Below, one piece after another: positions 35,663-49,000 of a stretch of DNA of 64,000 nucleotides. Origin of the DNA: Balanoglossus misakiensis (taxonomy: Eukaryota; Hemichordata); assembly GCA_040954595.2 (NCBI GenBank), contig CM082589.2, positions 2,232,001 to 2,296,000 on the forward strand. Direction: 5' to 3'. The position numbers and the translations under genes are program-made. Numbering within the stretch: the first letter of the stretch is position 1; each line of letters starts with the position of its first letter. The notes beneath the pieces were generated by a model. It had not been told where the DNA came from, searched no databases, and worked only from the letters and a program-made list of their open reading frames with translations.

Positions 35663-38600
35663 CTTACTATCACTCGTGGAAAATTAATTTATCTTGGCTT
35701 TAATGCGGCGATAAAGTCTGCAGCTGTGGCTCGCCTCATTTCCCATTCGTCAGATACTGTTGCTCCACGGTGATACATATTTATAGGCTTTTCCCCATCA
35801 TTGGTTCATTTTCATTCAAGTATTTCTCCATTACTGAGTACGAATGCTCGATAGATTGATGTGAAATTTATTCTGTTTTTTTTTCCTTCACTGGCTGTGT
35901 ACATGTGCTTCTACGATAGCTAGAGACCAAGCCACACCCACGTTTTCTATTTACTTTTTTACATAGAGATGTTCACTCGAAACAAAACAAAAACAATGCA
36001 GTTTTTGTAAATATTACTATTGTAAAAACTACTAAATACATGTATATAACTTCTTTTATTATATATGTCCTGTTCAAACGGAAGTTGGTTCTACTGGTGA
36101 GCCCTCATTGCAAAGAATTCAAACAGCCTATACGCCTTGAATGCAAAATTCAAAACCGCATGTCGTATGCACTACACATCAGCTCACAAGATGTAAAAAT
36201 ATAATGTATATGATGAATTTACTTAAACGGTTCTTATCTTAGATTATATTTAACACTTAATAGAGTGTCGAAACTGCTAAGCCGCCAAATCCATCTCTGT
36301 GAAAATCGTTGCTGGAATTTTAATGAATCCCTCACCGCTCTGAAGACACGTACGCAGGGGATATACTGTTTTCAGAATCAGAAGTTTCCCGCCAATTTAT
36401 CTCGGATAGAAATTATCGTCTGCCACTGAATTTCATCAAAATACCATTAGTTCGGCAGGCAGGCATTATAAGTGACCAATTTTAGGTGTAATTACTCGAG
36501 AATCTCGATTAAACTATTTGATGGGTATTTTTTACTGTTTTTGTCTGTTGAGAGTTACTCATTTCGCGAGTGAAACATCTGTTTGAGAGGGGATCAGACT
36601 TTGACATACAGTACTTTCAGCGGGAACATGTCACGCACGCGCAGGAACGGTAATCACATGCTGGATTACATACGTCCACAATTGCTGAATCCCCGCACGT
36701 TTGACCCAAGAACTCGACACCACTTTGTTCGAACACTCGCAACTTATCTTTCCGTCCGTTCCTTGAATACTTATCAAACTGGATTCGGCGAGTCTTTGAC
36801 AATGCCCCGCTCAGACGAGAAGCGTAAGATCCCCACGCTCGATAAATTTTACACAATAATTTGCTTAACTCGTCTGTCCTTCATAGATGTGCCGCTTTTT
36901 CCCACATTAACTCTGTTGATTGAATATTAAACCGGATTTCTTTACTCTCAGAAAGGTTCTTACAATCTGATAAAATTAATATAACAGAAAATTCAGATCT
37001 TCAGGGGCTGGCCATATATTGCTTTTAGTCTCCCAACCCGTTCAGACGCTTAGCATTGACACGAACTACAATGCGTTTCGAATCAACTAAGAGGAACCTA
37101 CATGTAGTTCATTTATTTTTCTTCTCTTGTCAAAAACTAGACCGCCACATTTCAGCAAAATTATTTCACATTCCCAATATCTAAAGAGCCATTGTGTAAT
37201 AGTCCATGTGTTTTGATGCACTTGCCCTTCGTGCGGATAGACATGTGGCATTTCCAGTTGGCGGTAATTTCCACTCGGGCCATAACAATCATAACTGTTC
37301 ACGCACAGATGAGTTCCTCTGACAATCCTATTCTGTGGTAATTATGGTGACTTAAATAATTAATTTACGACGGGAATTGAGAGGCGGAGGAGGGGGGCAT
37401 TCTCTTTAAAGCGGGTACGCCATGTAATAAATCAAGTTCACCTTTCTAAATTTTATTACGTGCACGTGCCAGTGTGATGTGTAGTACGACATACGGGCTG
37501 CGGCGTGGTTGTATGGAGTAGTCGCCTAGCTACCTACAGTTTCTATGTAAACAATTGTAACCTCGTCGTTTTTTTATTTTATTTCGGCTTGCAGAAAGTG
37601 AGAAAGGCGGAGTTTGCATTTTGTGTTGTTTTGAATAAACACGAGATTATAAGCGCGATTTTGTGTAATTGCTCTATTGAAATCTTGTCTTTAGTCCAGT
37701 AATTGATTCGTTTTGCTATGGTCTCGCGAGGGGTACACAGAAAGCGTTGAAGGGATATTTTCCACCAAAAGCAGCTTCTGGTTTTGATTCAGGACGATGG
37801 TGACAGATTCAATAAGTTTCTGTGCCCGGCTTTTGTAATTCCCTATGCTGGATGACTCCAAGTGAGTTTTGATTGTCCGAGTCTCTCCCAGGTGGGAAGG
37901 CAAGAATTTAGCGAGAGGAACGTATAATGCTAGCATAACACGGGTGCACAATGCACGCAAATGAACAAACCAAGGCTGATTACAGGGCATTTCAACCTAC
38001 CGCAAATAAATCTGCGATGCACGATCTTTTCAACGCGCACAATATGTATTCAGGCTTCTATTCGATGGGCTAGACGAAATTCACCCTATTAAAGATCGCG
38101 TACAAAAGGCGCGAAAGCTACAGACTGGGACGAAATTGACATCTCCATTGGACGAGCACTGTAATTTGGCACCCAAGGGGTTGGTGTTTTTCCAAGTAAC
38201 GCTTGACACTAAGCCAGGCTTTTCACTCAAAAGAATCAGCAATAAAATTACGTTTTTACTTATGCGCCACCTAATGTGGTTATCCGACTCCCTTTATTCT
38301 TCAGAAGCCCGCGAGAATGGATAATGTCGTGCTGTAAATTTACCTGTAAAAATACCCTGCTTTAGCTCGCGTTCGCTAACCGAATTACCCTTTCAGTCTC
38401 GCCATTTGACATGTACATGTCGCGCAAGCATAATGTCACGCTCACTCCCCATTCTGTCAAACGTCGAAGTAGCTATATATAGTTCAAAACGCAAAGTTCT
38501 GCGGATATATCCATCTTGCTCGAGCCGATGTAAGATCAAAATTGACTGTTACGTTAATTTTAATTAACCAAGATTCAATGTAGCTGTCACATCATGGCAG

Positions 38601-41600
38601 CTTAATAGTTATCCCACTAGTAACCCTTAGCATGTCTACAACCGGTACCTAAGATGTCTCGAAAAACATATTCAAATGACATGGGATATAGAGTTCCCTT
38701 CGTTAATTGGATGAAAGAGAGTATCTCATTAATTTACATAATACTTAACAAGGTTAATTATTCAAACGTACCAACTTTGTCATAGTCAAGCATCCCCAGA
38801 GAAATACTTTTCCAAAGTCGACTCTAGATGGCGCCAGAACCTATAAAATGAACATTAAAATACAGAATAAGACTCTAGATGTGCGAAAGCTTCTCGCTTT
38901 GATCAGAATTGGGCATCAGTTGTCAGGGGTTGAGGGCGCAGTGCCACTTGGTGTAGCTTGCAACGTGTCATGCACCCCTTAGTCGGTGGTAATACCTGTC
39001 CCACTTCCGTTACGTTCATGTACGTCGCAACGGGGTGCTAGAACATTCTCACACGAAATACATCGCCAGCCGGGCGATGTTAACTGCGCGTGCGCATGAA
39101 GAGAGAAGGATAACCGACCTTGAGACGACCTACATGTATGCATAGTGTCACACTGGTTGATTTAAAACCAAGAATAGACTTACTTTGCGTTCTTGTCTTC
39201 GTTTTGCAGCAATCATATCACCTCTCGAGGGCCCAAATCAGATGTGTTACACATCTAATCATGTATCTATGTCAGAAAAGCACCTGGTGATAAGTTTTTT
39301 TGTATATGGCGCATCCGCTGAAATTCTTCACATGTGTTAGAAATAGCGCCACCAAGCTAACTCCAGTAGAGAATGCTAATTACTGACAGGAAGTTGTCAT
39401 ACTCTCTTCCGTCTTAGCACAATTTTTCGAAGACAGAAAGATAACAAGTTGCTGATTACATTGTTTTCCGAGAAGTCATACAGAACAATGATTAAATGGA
39501 AACATGTCAATAATGCATTAACTTCGGACAAAATTTATGCGTGCAACACTATCAATCCATTTCGAGAAAAAATAAGAATGTCTATCAAACCGTCTCTAGG
39601 GGGCGATGTTGTTACTACACAGAATATGTTACTGCTCGCTGGGCATAATCAGAAACTGCTCATTACTTACTCAAGACACGCCACCATTTGTCAGAACACG
39701 ATGAAAATAAGATTAGAGTGCTCAGGAAAACAAAAACGATGAAATATTTAGAAGGCCAAGAGGTTGAATATGAAACTGAATGCAATTATGGTGTAACATA
39801 GCCGCTGAATCCTCCGATACGGAACGTTTGCGTCCCAGATGATCAGCTTCACGGCAATTTCGAATTTTGTAAAGTTCTTAATAGCCTGTCTCTATATTAA
39901 GACATATTATCGCAAAAATGCAAAGGTTAAGATTTTTTTTCTTCAAAATATGACGAATCGGTGTAAAATGGAAGTGGAATAAAAAAGTACTGTGCACTAT
40001 ACAAATGGCAGGGCGGAAGGATACAAACCGGTAGTGGGACCCTACAACATGAGCGTATATAGATGAATATCTGTTTTGTAAAACTAAAGCGCGACAGAGA
40101 TTACAGTGAATTCAGAAAAGGCAGAAATTTGAATTCTGTATTCCGTGATACACATCCACTTTGATTAGTCCACACATCAAGTACGCTGTAAAAAATTTAC
40201 TGCCGCATTACGATTCTTGGCAAGCAGTCTTCAATAGACATTTTATAACAAAATGTCGGCATTTTGTGATGTTGACCTGTAATCAGACAATCTAGCGACA
40301 CACTCTCTGTTTATCGCGCTTTACAAAAATTGCTTTCCTCCGAGACTTGCAAAGTTCGTTCTCTTTTCACGTTCGTGAATACCAAAATTGAGTTATGTGT
40401 TATACAGCTTGTACAACTGTTTCATGGCAGGCCTGAAAGTGCAGATGCACCGAGGGAGCCGTAAAGGGGCGAGTGACTTGCGTGTGTGATTACTGCAAGA
40501 TTGCACGTAAACTCGTGAACTGGAAGGGCTACAGTGAATGTGTACAAAATCCACAGAAATTTAATTTCAAGGTGGACTGTCTTCTCGCATGATCAGATGG
40601 TGATGTGGATGTACTCGATATACACACCCCGGTCGATTTATCACGTATCAATTGATGTCAACTTTAATCCTTACACTGAGAAAGCAAGGAAATACTGCGG
40701 AGGTCACTGAGCATACGGCATTGGCGTACAAAAATCTTTTACACATGCAAACAATTGAATTTGCTGTATGGTGCGTATTTTACTTAAATATGATTTAATA
40801 TAAACTAGAAAACCTGTAATGCGTTTGCATACCAGGGCCACCAGGTGTGTCCGATATAAAGTTTAACAACTTTTAGCCGTAGTCATGTTAGAATTCATGC
40901 GCCGAAGGAGGCTCTAAGTCTCTAAATGACTTGTGTGATTATCCAAGACCATGTGATCGATATCTCCCGGTGTCACACAATGCAGTGACCTAGATTAGGA
41001 GTTATCTGCGGACACATCTGTGTCTAACTCCGTCGAACTCTTTGCATGGCACCGACCGTCTTTCTCGCCGTCGATTCTTCTGTGTCAACGTGTAAGTGCA
41101 TCAAAACTGTCAGAAAAGCTTACAACCTTTAGAGTTACAGCCTGAGTACTTTCAATATTCTTAACAATTGAAATTTATAACCAGTGTCCCCCGCCCCACC
41201 AAACCTATAACCTTTGACCCCGAGTAGAATTATTCTTCATTGTGTATTTTTCCGTTGGTACTTATCGGGTTTCTACTTGTACTTATATCGGTTGCATCTC
41301 CCTCAGTGGTCTCATAATGATCCCCATGGTAACGAAGGCATCTCAGTGCGTCGCCGGTGTCGTTCGCTGAATCCTTCTTGGCCGTGGAAACACGCTGTTT
41401 CTTTTCCTCAAAGTGTGCATGATCTGGAAATGCCCGCGCGCCCTAACACTTTCAACCCGCGCTGTTCATTCCGCTGGATAACTGAAACTGACAAATGAAC
41501 AATACGACAGTTGAATGTGTTCAGCGGATGGAATTGGATCTGAGTATTTAAAAATGCAATATTCTTTTGTAAAACCCACAGATGAGGTCTTGCCCCAATA

Positions 41601-44600
41601 CGTAAATGATTCGTTCGTAATCCAATTGAATGTTTGTCCTTATCATTGTCCGTCCTTACGGGGTATTTTTTGACCAAAACTTGCAGATGAAGGGAATTTT
41701 CAATTGTATGCGGGTAGACATTAAGGTGTCAAGTGCTGTCAATTTCACCGAAATGGACAACTTAATGCCGATATCAGCATACATTAGGCTAAAAGCATGA
41801 TGCTATTCATGTCGTGATCGCGGCGCAGTAATGGTGGGACATGTTCGGAATACATATAATGCGCGTCCCCAGATCCTTATCGGGGGCGCTGTGTGTGTGA
41901 CGCAAAGCCATCGAAAAGGAAGTGGGCGCCATAGTGTCAACAACCCAGATCTCTCTCTCCGTGGCCTGTCGCTCGGTATATGCATTAGGCGAGTTGGAAT
42001 AAAAAAAATAGGAATCGTTTGTAATCAAGAACAATATTGACATGCCGATTAATGCGCTGGTTGCGTATGGTTAGGGGATTAAGTAATGGATACAAAAAAT
42101 ATTTACAGGGCTTTGCTAATGAACGTGGAAATTGAACGTGATGTATGGCCAGCTGGACACAGGGAGAACATGGAGAATATTATGTACAGAGAATTGCAAA
42201 TGTCGTGTAAATTAGATTTATCCAAATATGCATAATCCACAATAAATAAAAACCCATGCGATGTTGACATTTAGACAGTCAAGAGGATTTAGAATTTAAA
42301 TTTAAATGTACATATAGGATCAAAACTAAATATCCCGATTTTCCCGGCAAACATCGTAAAATAATGAGCGATTGTAACTGCCAGGCCGTGGAAAGTATAT
42401 GATTTCAAGTCTTATCAGTTGTGGGTAGATGATGGAATAAGTTTTGAAGATGTCAAGCTTCTGGTTCTTTTGCGTTAAACTTGACACAGGGGTTATGACG
42501 GCCCAGGGGGTTATACCTGATCCCCATTTTGTGACCCATCTAATACAACGAAATCTAAGCCTGATAAAACATTCATCCGTGTACATTAAGTTTGTACTAG
42601 CCACTGCTCATATAAGGGCAGATTCCAAGTAATCGACCGCTCATATTTCACGTTCAGATCACCGCCTGTGTCTCCAGATATTTTATGCAGTACGCTTTCT
42701 TCTTGCTTTTAACCAAGCACTATAACAATGCCGCTGATACACATGAAATGTTTATATCGAAATACATTGAATATATTCCTGGTGAAAAATCGGCTGGTTC
42801 AATCTCTCTGCGACGATAGATTTATGGGAGTTAGCATGGACTAAATGAAACCGCTCGGGTGATATACGCTCGTACATCTACGTGTCATCAGTACACTTAT
42901 ACAGTCGAATTCGTTATCATTGCTCTTCAGTCTAACCGATATTTTGGGCTGACCTTTGTCTACTGTAATGTGGGTGTGGGATAGCGTCGGTTTAGAAGAT
43001 TTGTTAGGAGGAGACATTTGGGAGATCGCATCAAACATGTGGGTTTCTTCAATAACTTTCGACAGAATTCACATCACAATTTCTCGCTAATTTAACTACA
43101 GTATTTTTCTGTACACTATTTAACCTTCATCACTCTCTCTAAGTTGGTTTCTGAAGGTCTACCCTAATCGCACAACTCACAATGTTCGGCTAGTCTGTAA
43201 CTATGCCTACGAATATTACCTGCCACGGAGGCGAGGGACAATTACTTTCAATTACCTCCAGTAATCAAATTTCAACTAGGCCTCTGTGACATCTAAGCCC
43301 TGACCCCTGGCAGCATTTCCCGCCACCCGGAACCTCTAAAGTAAAATTTCTTTGTGGCGTAGTCATAGCCAGAAGATGAAAAATGTCCTCTTTTCAGAGT
43401 CCCCGTATGCAACCTCCAGGCTACGGATAATTCGGAGTCAATAAAGTCTCAGAGTCCGACTGACACTAAAACAGAGCTCCGGTCACAAAACGACTTCAAC
43501 CCTCGAAGTGTAAATGTCAAATTGGGGAGCTTTTTCTTATGCGGCGTGGGGATGAATAAGCGAAAGCAGAAAATATTTTACTACATTAAGAACAATTAAA
43601 CCCTCCATAGTAAAAAACATACAAACAGGCATATGTGGTTAATACCATAATGTTTCGCAATTGTAAACAATAACTCGATACTTCATGCCGTGAGAAGTAT
43701 GTCGGCGGCACTGACTATCGAAAGGGTGTAGGTTACGGTAGCCGGGTCAAAGGTTAATTGACGTGGAAATGAACGGTAGGTTGACCCACGGAACATGTAA
43801 TGATGTAAAGCAAATTGAGTGATCGCTGTACAAAGGAGACGCTGTGTACTCAGATGCCAAAATAAAATATTTATTGATGAAACAAAACGAGGAAGAAGAC
43901 GTGTAGGACAGGACATTAATTGCATGGAGGAGATGTCCTTTCTGTACAACACCTATTAAGTTCTCATTTTATGAAAACCCACGCCTGCGACGACTAGTGG
44001 GAGATTGATTGGCACCCGTCCCTTTCTGTACCTTCCGCATCGTATAATGAGGTGTCAATCTTGTGATTCGTTTGTGGCCTTAAATCTCACTTCATTTCCC
44101 CTGACCGTTACTCTTATTATCTCACAAGCGTAAATTAATCATGGATGTTGGTATTAAGCCTATTTTCTAATTGCACTTTGTTCCGCCTTCTCGTATATGT
44201 ATGTGTGTGTGTTTACGCGATATCTCAAGAACGAAACAGATATGGATCAAATTTGGCACACAGGTTCTATTTTGCGAAAACAAGGACTGATGTAAACAAC
44301 ATTAGTATGGACATTGATCTAAATTTTAGTTACAAGTGCTCTCGCCTCAGCGTGATCTAGATCTGTGACCGAAATGACGGGATTCCAGTCACCATGCCAC
44401 ATTCGACATTCATAAAAATTAATGATATCATCAAATTGCTTTGATAATATTTCCGGATGTTTTGCTTGGGCAATCACCAGGACATTCTGCGTTCAGTTGT
44501 AATCAGCGCAATGCAGTTATTTCCTGACAGAAATCTGCAATCTTCCACATATGGACATGGATCACTAAGATTGCAACGTTCCGGCAAAATAAGAGAGTCT

Positions 44601-45420
44601 CTTTCAAAGTTAACGAGAATGCAGACTGACTTTTAGCGAGTACTTTTCGTGACCTTAGAAACTGTTCATAGTCGAACACAGAAAATGAATAAAATAATCT
44701 TCTTACTCTTTGTTTTCTCTTGACAAAATGAGAGTCGTGACTTCTTCGTAAAGTTTAATCCTGCAAGAAAAATAATACATGTGATTGAGCTGAAATTTAT
44801 GTCAAAACATAGCACGGATTGGGTCAAAAAATAGTCGCCTGGCTTGACTTTTTCTGTCTGTTAGAAATAGCATATAACCTCTAAAAGATTAATTGGTCGG
44901 CAATTACAAGTTTACGAATTAATCTCTTCCGCTTATAAAGAAAATTAACCGATTTCATTATAAGCCTACAAAGGCAATATGGAATCGACAGGCGATTGAA
45001 ATCTTTGGTTTTTACCGACCAGTTCGTTTCACGAGAACTCCTTGATGTGCACTCGGGTCTGTTTTACGGCAATTAGAAAGTCGTAATGATTGTGCACTTT
45101 CGTAAACCTTTGAGTGTCTATGCGAACGTGATCAAGGGCTAAATGTTGTCTTTTCGATCCGGCTTGCCCTGGCCTCTATTTGCCGTAGATGATATTGATG
45201 AAATCTCCTGGTGAACATTAAACATTGAGCTCGGGCCTTTTAGAAGTTCATGTTGTTAAGCTAAGGAGGTTGATGGTCGCAGTGAAGTTTCATTGTCAAG
45301 AATACGGGTATTATATCGTCTCATGGGTGTGGTTAATCTTGATATGGTAATGTCGAGGTCCAATTGGGGAAAGGTGTACCTGAATACTGCGCAGAGAATT
45401 TGAATCGCACATCTGTCTGA

Positions 45421-45453
45421 CTCTCTCTCTCTCTCTATTTCTCTCTCTCTCTA
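45421..45453 (+). repeat. Interrupted (CT)n tract
   Basis: CT dinucleotides with one ATTT interruption. A short (GA)n also occurs near 45732-45748. Confidence 0.9.
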
Positions 45454-45782
45454 CAAACATGTTGATTGACAGTGTCTCTGTCAACACGCTGTCCACCTTG
45501 TTCTAGTCTACAGAGAGTTCGTAATATGCAAATTAACAAAATGGACAGATGCGCAGAGCAACGCACACATTCACCTTTGACCCTAACAAGGTATTCGTAA
45601 CAAGTCGACAACGCGACGTCGTCGTCCCGTCATTCTTTCCCTCCACCGAAAGAGTACTTTTTTCTGATAACTTCATTGGGGAAGCACCGTGGCGTTTTAC
45701 CTTTATTACGCATCTGCCTCAATCTTGGAGACAGAGAGAGAGAGAGAGTTAATGCGAGCAAACACAGCTGTCGTTTGCACTA

Positions 45783-46043
45783 TTATTCTCCTGTCTGGAC
45801 AAAGTTCCAAATCGATTGACGTTTTCTGCAGACAGCGATGGGGACTTCTCGATTCCGATATACTTTATCATCGCACAAAAGGCAAAACTCGTACTTGACG
45901 ACTTCGCCAATCTTGAAGGAGGCGGACTTAATTTGTTTCGGAGCCGCGCGACAAATCTGTTCGTTTAGCGAAGCGATTGGAGGTTTTTCTTGAACCATCG
46001 TGACAGTCTGGCTGACTTTTCGTGTATTTATCATCAGCCTCGA
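45783..46043 (-). CDS. Weak candidate: terminal exon with a CCP/sushi-like end
   Basis: A good acceptor (TTCAATTGCAG) ends at 46044. The frame then runs about 86 codons to a TAA at 45783. Within it, ICRAAPKQIK, later GEVVKYEFC and then VCRKRQSIWNF resemble the C-P, G-x-V-x-Y-x-C and C-x(n)-W spacing of complement-control (sushi) modules, but the final Cys is missing. Codon pattern looks coding. No upstream exon was found, so it may be a broken copy or chance. Sushi modules are extracellular binding domains. Confidence 0.2.
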   Translation of the reverse strand, partial: SRLMINTRKVSQTVTMVQEKPPIASLNEQICRAAPKQIKSASFKIGEVVKYEFCLLCDDKVYRNREVPIAVCRKRQSIWNFVQTGE

Positions 46044-46049
46044 CTGCAA

Positions 46050-49000
46050 TTGAAGTTTCTGAACTTAAAGACGCCAACGTATTATACGTTAGGCCCTATA
46101 TACGTTATACACTCCCGATCATGGATCAATTTCGACACAGCGCAAGATAAACGCCATTAGGAAAGACGAGATTGGCGTCTGTTAAAATGCAAAGCAAAGA
46201 CAGGGCAGAGATATGGCCAATGTTCAACGGTGCAGTTAAGATCAATAAAGAAGTGTCGTCTGTCACTGGGTTGATTGACAGGTGGATCAACACGGAGTGG
46301 CGTGCATGCTGCATTCCTCCAGTTTATCAGGAATGAGAAAGTACTGACCATGTGTGTATGTGTGTGTCTCTCTCTTCTCTGTCTCCTTTTATGATTTCGT
46401 ACTTCGTACCTATCTACCTTTCTTTAAGCGACAGAACACGAGAAAACGCACTGAATAACGTACATGTACTTGTACGGTACTTTACAGTACACGTATAATG
46501 CTGTATTTCTGTGTCGTCGTGACAGTGGTATTAATGCTTTGACATCGATTTCTACTTTTCTGTATTGTTAGATCTTCAGTGGAGAGAATCAGGATGAGAA
46601 CAGATAAGTAGCGTAAGTTCTCTCAGCCAGTATTTACGATCAGTCACAGTGCATGCTCAGTAGATTACTTGAGCAAACCGCTTGGACAAAAACTGAGAAA
46701 ACCTCGCTATGTAAATCATACAATAATCTTTCTAAAACAGCTCTACTTTCACCCAACAATAAATTTTGATTAAGCCATATCATTGTAGCAATCTGCTTAA
46801 TAAAGTTTTACATCAAAATAGTTCTACATTTATGTCATATATGTAATTGATATACGTGTTATCACGTTTAATACGTCTGAAAATTGTTCAAAACTATAGC
46901 GATACTATCTAGTGTCTCTTTTTTATCTGTGTTTAGACTATAACATTCAAAATTATAAGTCGTAAATTTGGAAGCAATATATTATTAGGTGATATTTATT
47001 TGTCTGTTATTTATTCAGCTAAAATGCTTGCTATGTTGTTTGGAATTTAAATGCGCTGCACAGAAATAAAACATCCAGCAAACAGAAATGCACCACACTC
47101 ACGATATTTGCATACATGTATATGTACAGCCAATACTTCCTGGTTATTTGGGTGCTTAGCATTCTGGGATTGAGGCAGGGTTGGCATTTCGAAGGTAATG
47201 TAGGTCAACATCAGGTTAGTTTGCGTTTAGAAATCCTCTGTACATTTTCCGCATCGCTGCATACGAAACCGAGATTAATTTCCCTACGATTTTAATTTCA
47301 ACGTGCTAAAAACTATAATTTGTTCATGTCACCGTCGTACATTTTCTATTTCCCTAGATTACTGCTCAGAGCCGACACATCGTGTACTATGGCGCCAAAA
47401 CTTCTATCCGGTGTGCTTAATTTGCATAAATTGACGCACAAGTTAAAATGCTAACTGACGCATACTGTCTTACCGGAGTGAACGAAACGTCTGTTCATTT
47501 TGCAGTTGTCAGCAGACGACATTTTCTTGACAGGTCGCCTGTTGTCAAATTTTCCTTTTCACAATGGCAAATCTTCTCCCAACGCAATTGTATCTGTAAT
47601 TAAATTATTAATGTTTTATAATTACTCGTAATTGACGAATGTATGATTCTAAAAGCCTTAATGACATACAGCAACTTCCAGTGACATCTTTAAATTTGAC
47701 TGTGATTTGCAAAATGTCATCAATTATGCTGTCAATGGCTGTGATTCTGTGCCTTCCTGGCCACGCTAGCTGTCAATTATGGTCTCGGTGCAGACGACAA
47801 GCAAACACTGCCAAATCCTCCATATTTCAATATAAAATGTATCTCTGCGATATAAAGGCGCCTTCTGCAGCATGGCCACCATTTTCAAGTTATAAAACCG
47901 TTCGCTCTGATAGTCTGCGTCCCAAAGGAGTTCTGACGTCTAAGCCTATCGACGGCTGACAGCGGCATAGTCGGCAGTGATTGTCGGCTGCCAGACGATG
48001 AGCCGTGTTGGTTTTGACGTACTGATTGCCCTTTCAAGATTGAGAGAAAGAAAGAAATAAGCTGACATGTTTCCCAACACTATTATACATATTAGTCTCT
48101 ATCCTCGGAAATTAAATGAAAAGGAAGGTGAAAAGGCATTCTATCCACTAAATGAATATACGGAAGATTTTGATCGTTTTATATTTTCCATGGCTTCTTT
48201 TAGATTGTAGATAACATTCGGCCCCATCCCTAACATGCTTTACGGGGGACTCCGGCTGAGATGTATCATCGCACGCACATCACTTTACATAAACTGAATT
48301 CAATTATTATGCCACTGGCTCTCTGTGGGTTATCAGGTTCTGTTGGTCAGAAGCGAAGCTGTCCACGAGCTAGACGTATTGTTTGCCCCAGGACGGTCAA
48401 AATACGACAATAAAAGCTCAAACAATATAGAAATGAAGAAATTAACCGAGCACTATAAAAGTGGGGAAGGAGACGCTTTATTCGGGCCATAAAGAAACAA
48501 AGTATAGTTGATAGGCCTTTGTAAAAATGTAAGGGTCTCTCGGTGTTCGATGAGAAATCGTTAAACGAATGTAAATACGATCAAGTCACTGATGAAGTCA
48601 CACCCGGGGTACTGGAAGTCGTATGATCGGTGATTGCAAATCGTAGGTTGTAAATGATTAGCGTTACAACTGTAAGACAACCCGAATAGAAATGTTTACG
48701 TCTGAGCAAGATTTTATAGGCTGGCCTGTTCGTCCTTGTGATCTTCATGATTAAAAGCGACAGTGGGGAGATTATTCTTAAATCTGTGAGTACACGCGCA
48801 ATTAATATTCATTTCTAAGAAAGCGTGTTTAAAACAATACAACCAGTGAAGATTACCCACAATTAGAGACCTCGCGGTTTTTTTGACTATTCGAGAAAAT
48901 GTCTTGCATTTTATAAGATAGAATCTTATATTTATCGACACGTTCGTTAAGTTTTCTTAATTCTTTTAATTATAATTTACATTCACAGGAATTGCCAGGG

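Larger units (their letters stand above)
34800..45782. other. Gene-free stretch in the bHLH - mir-124 interval
   Basis: Only short ORFs without motifs or coherent splice sites are present. A CpG-rich block lies at 35.5 kb and a (CT)n tract at 45.4 kb. The rest is AT-rich unique-looking DNA. Confidence 0.45.
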
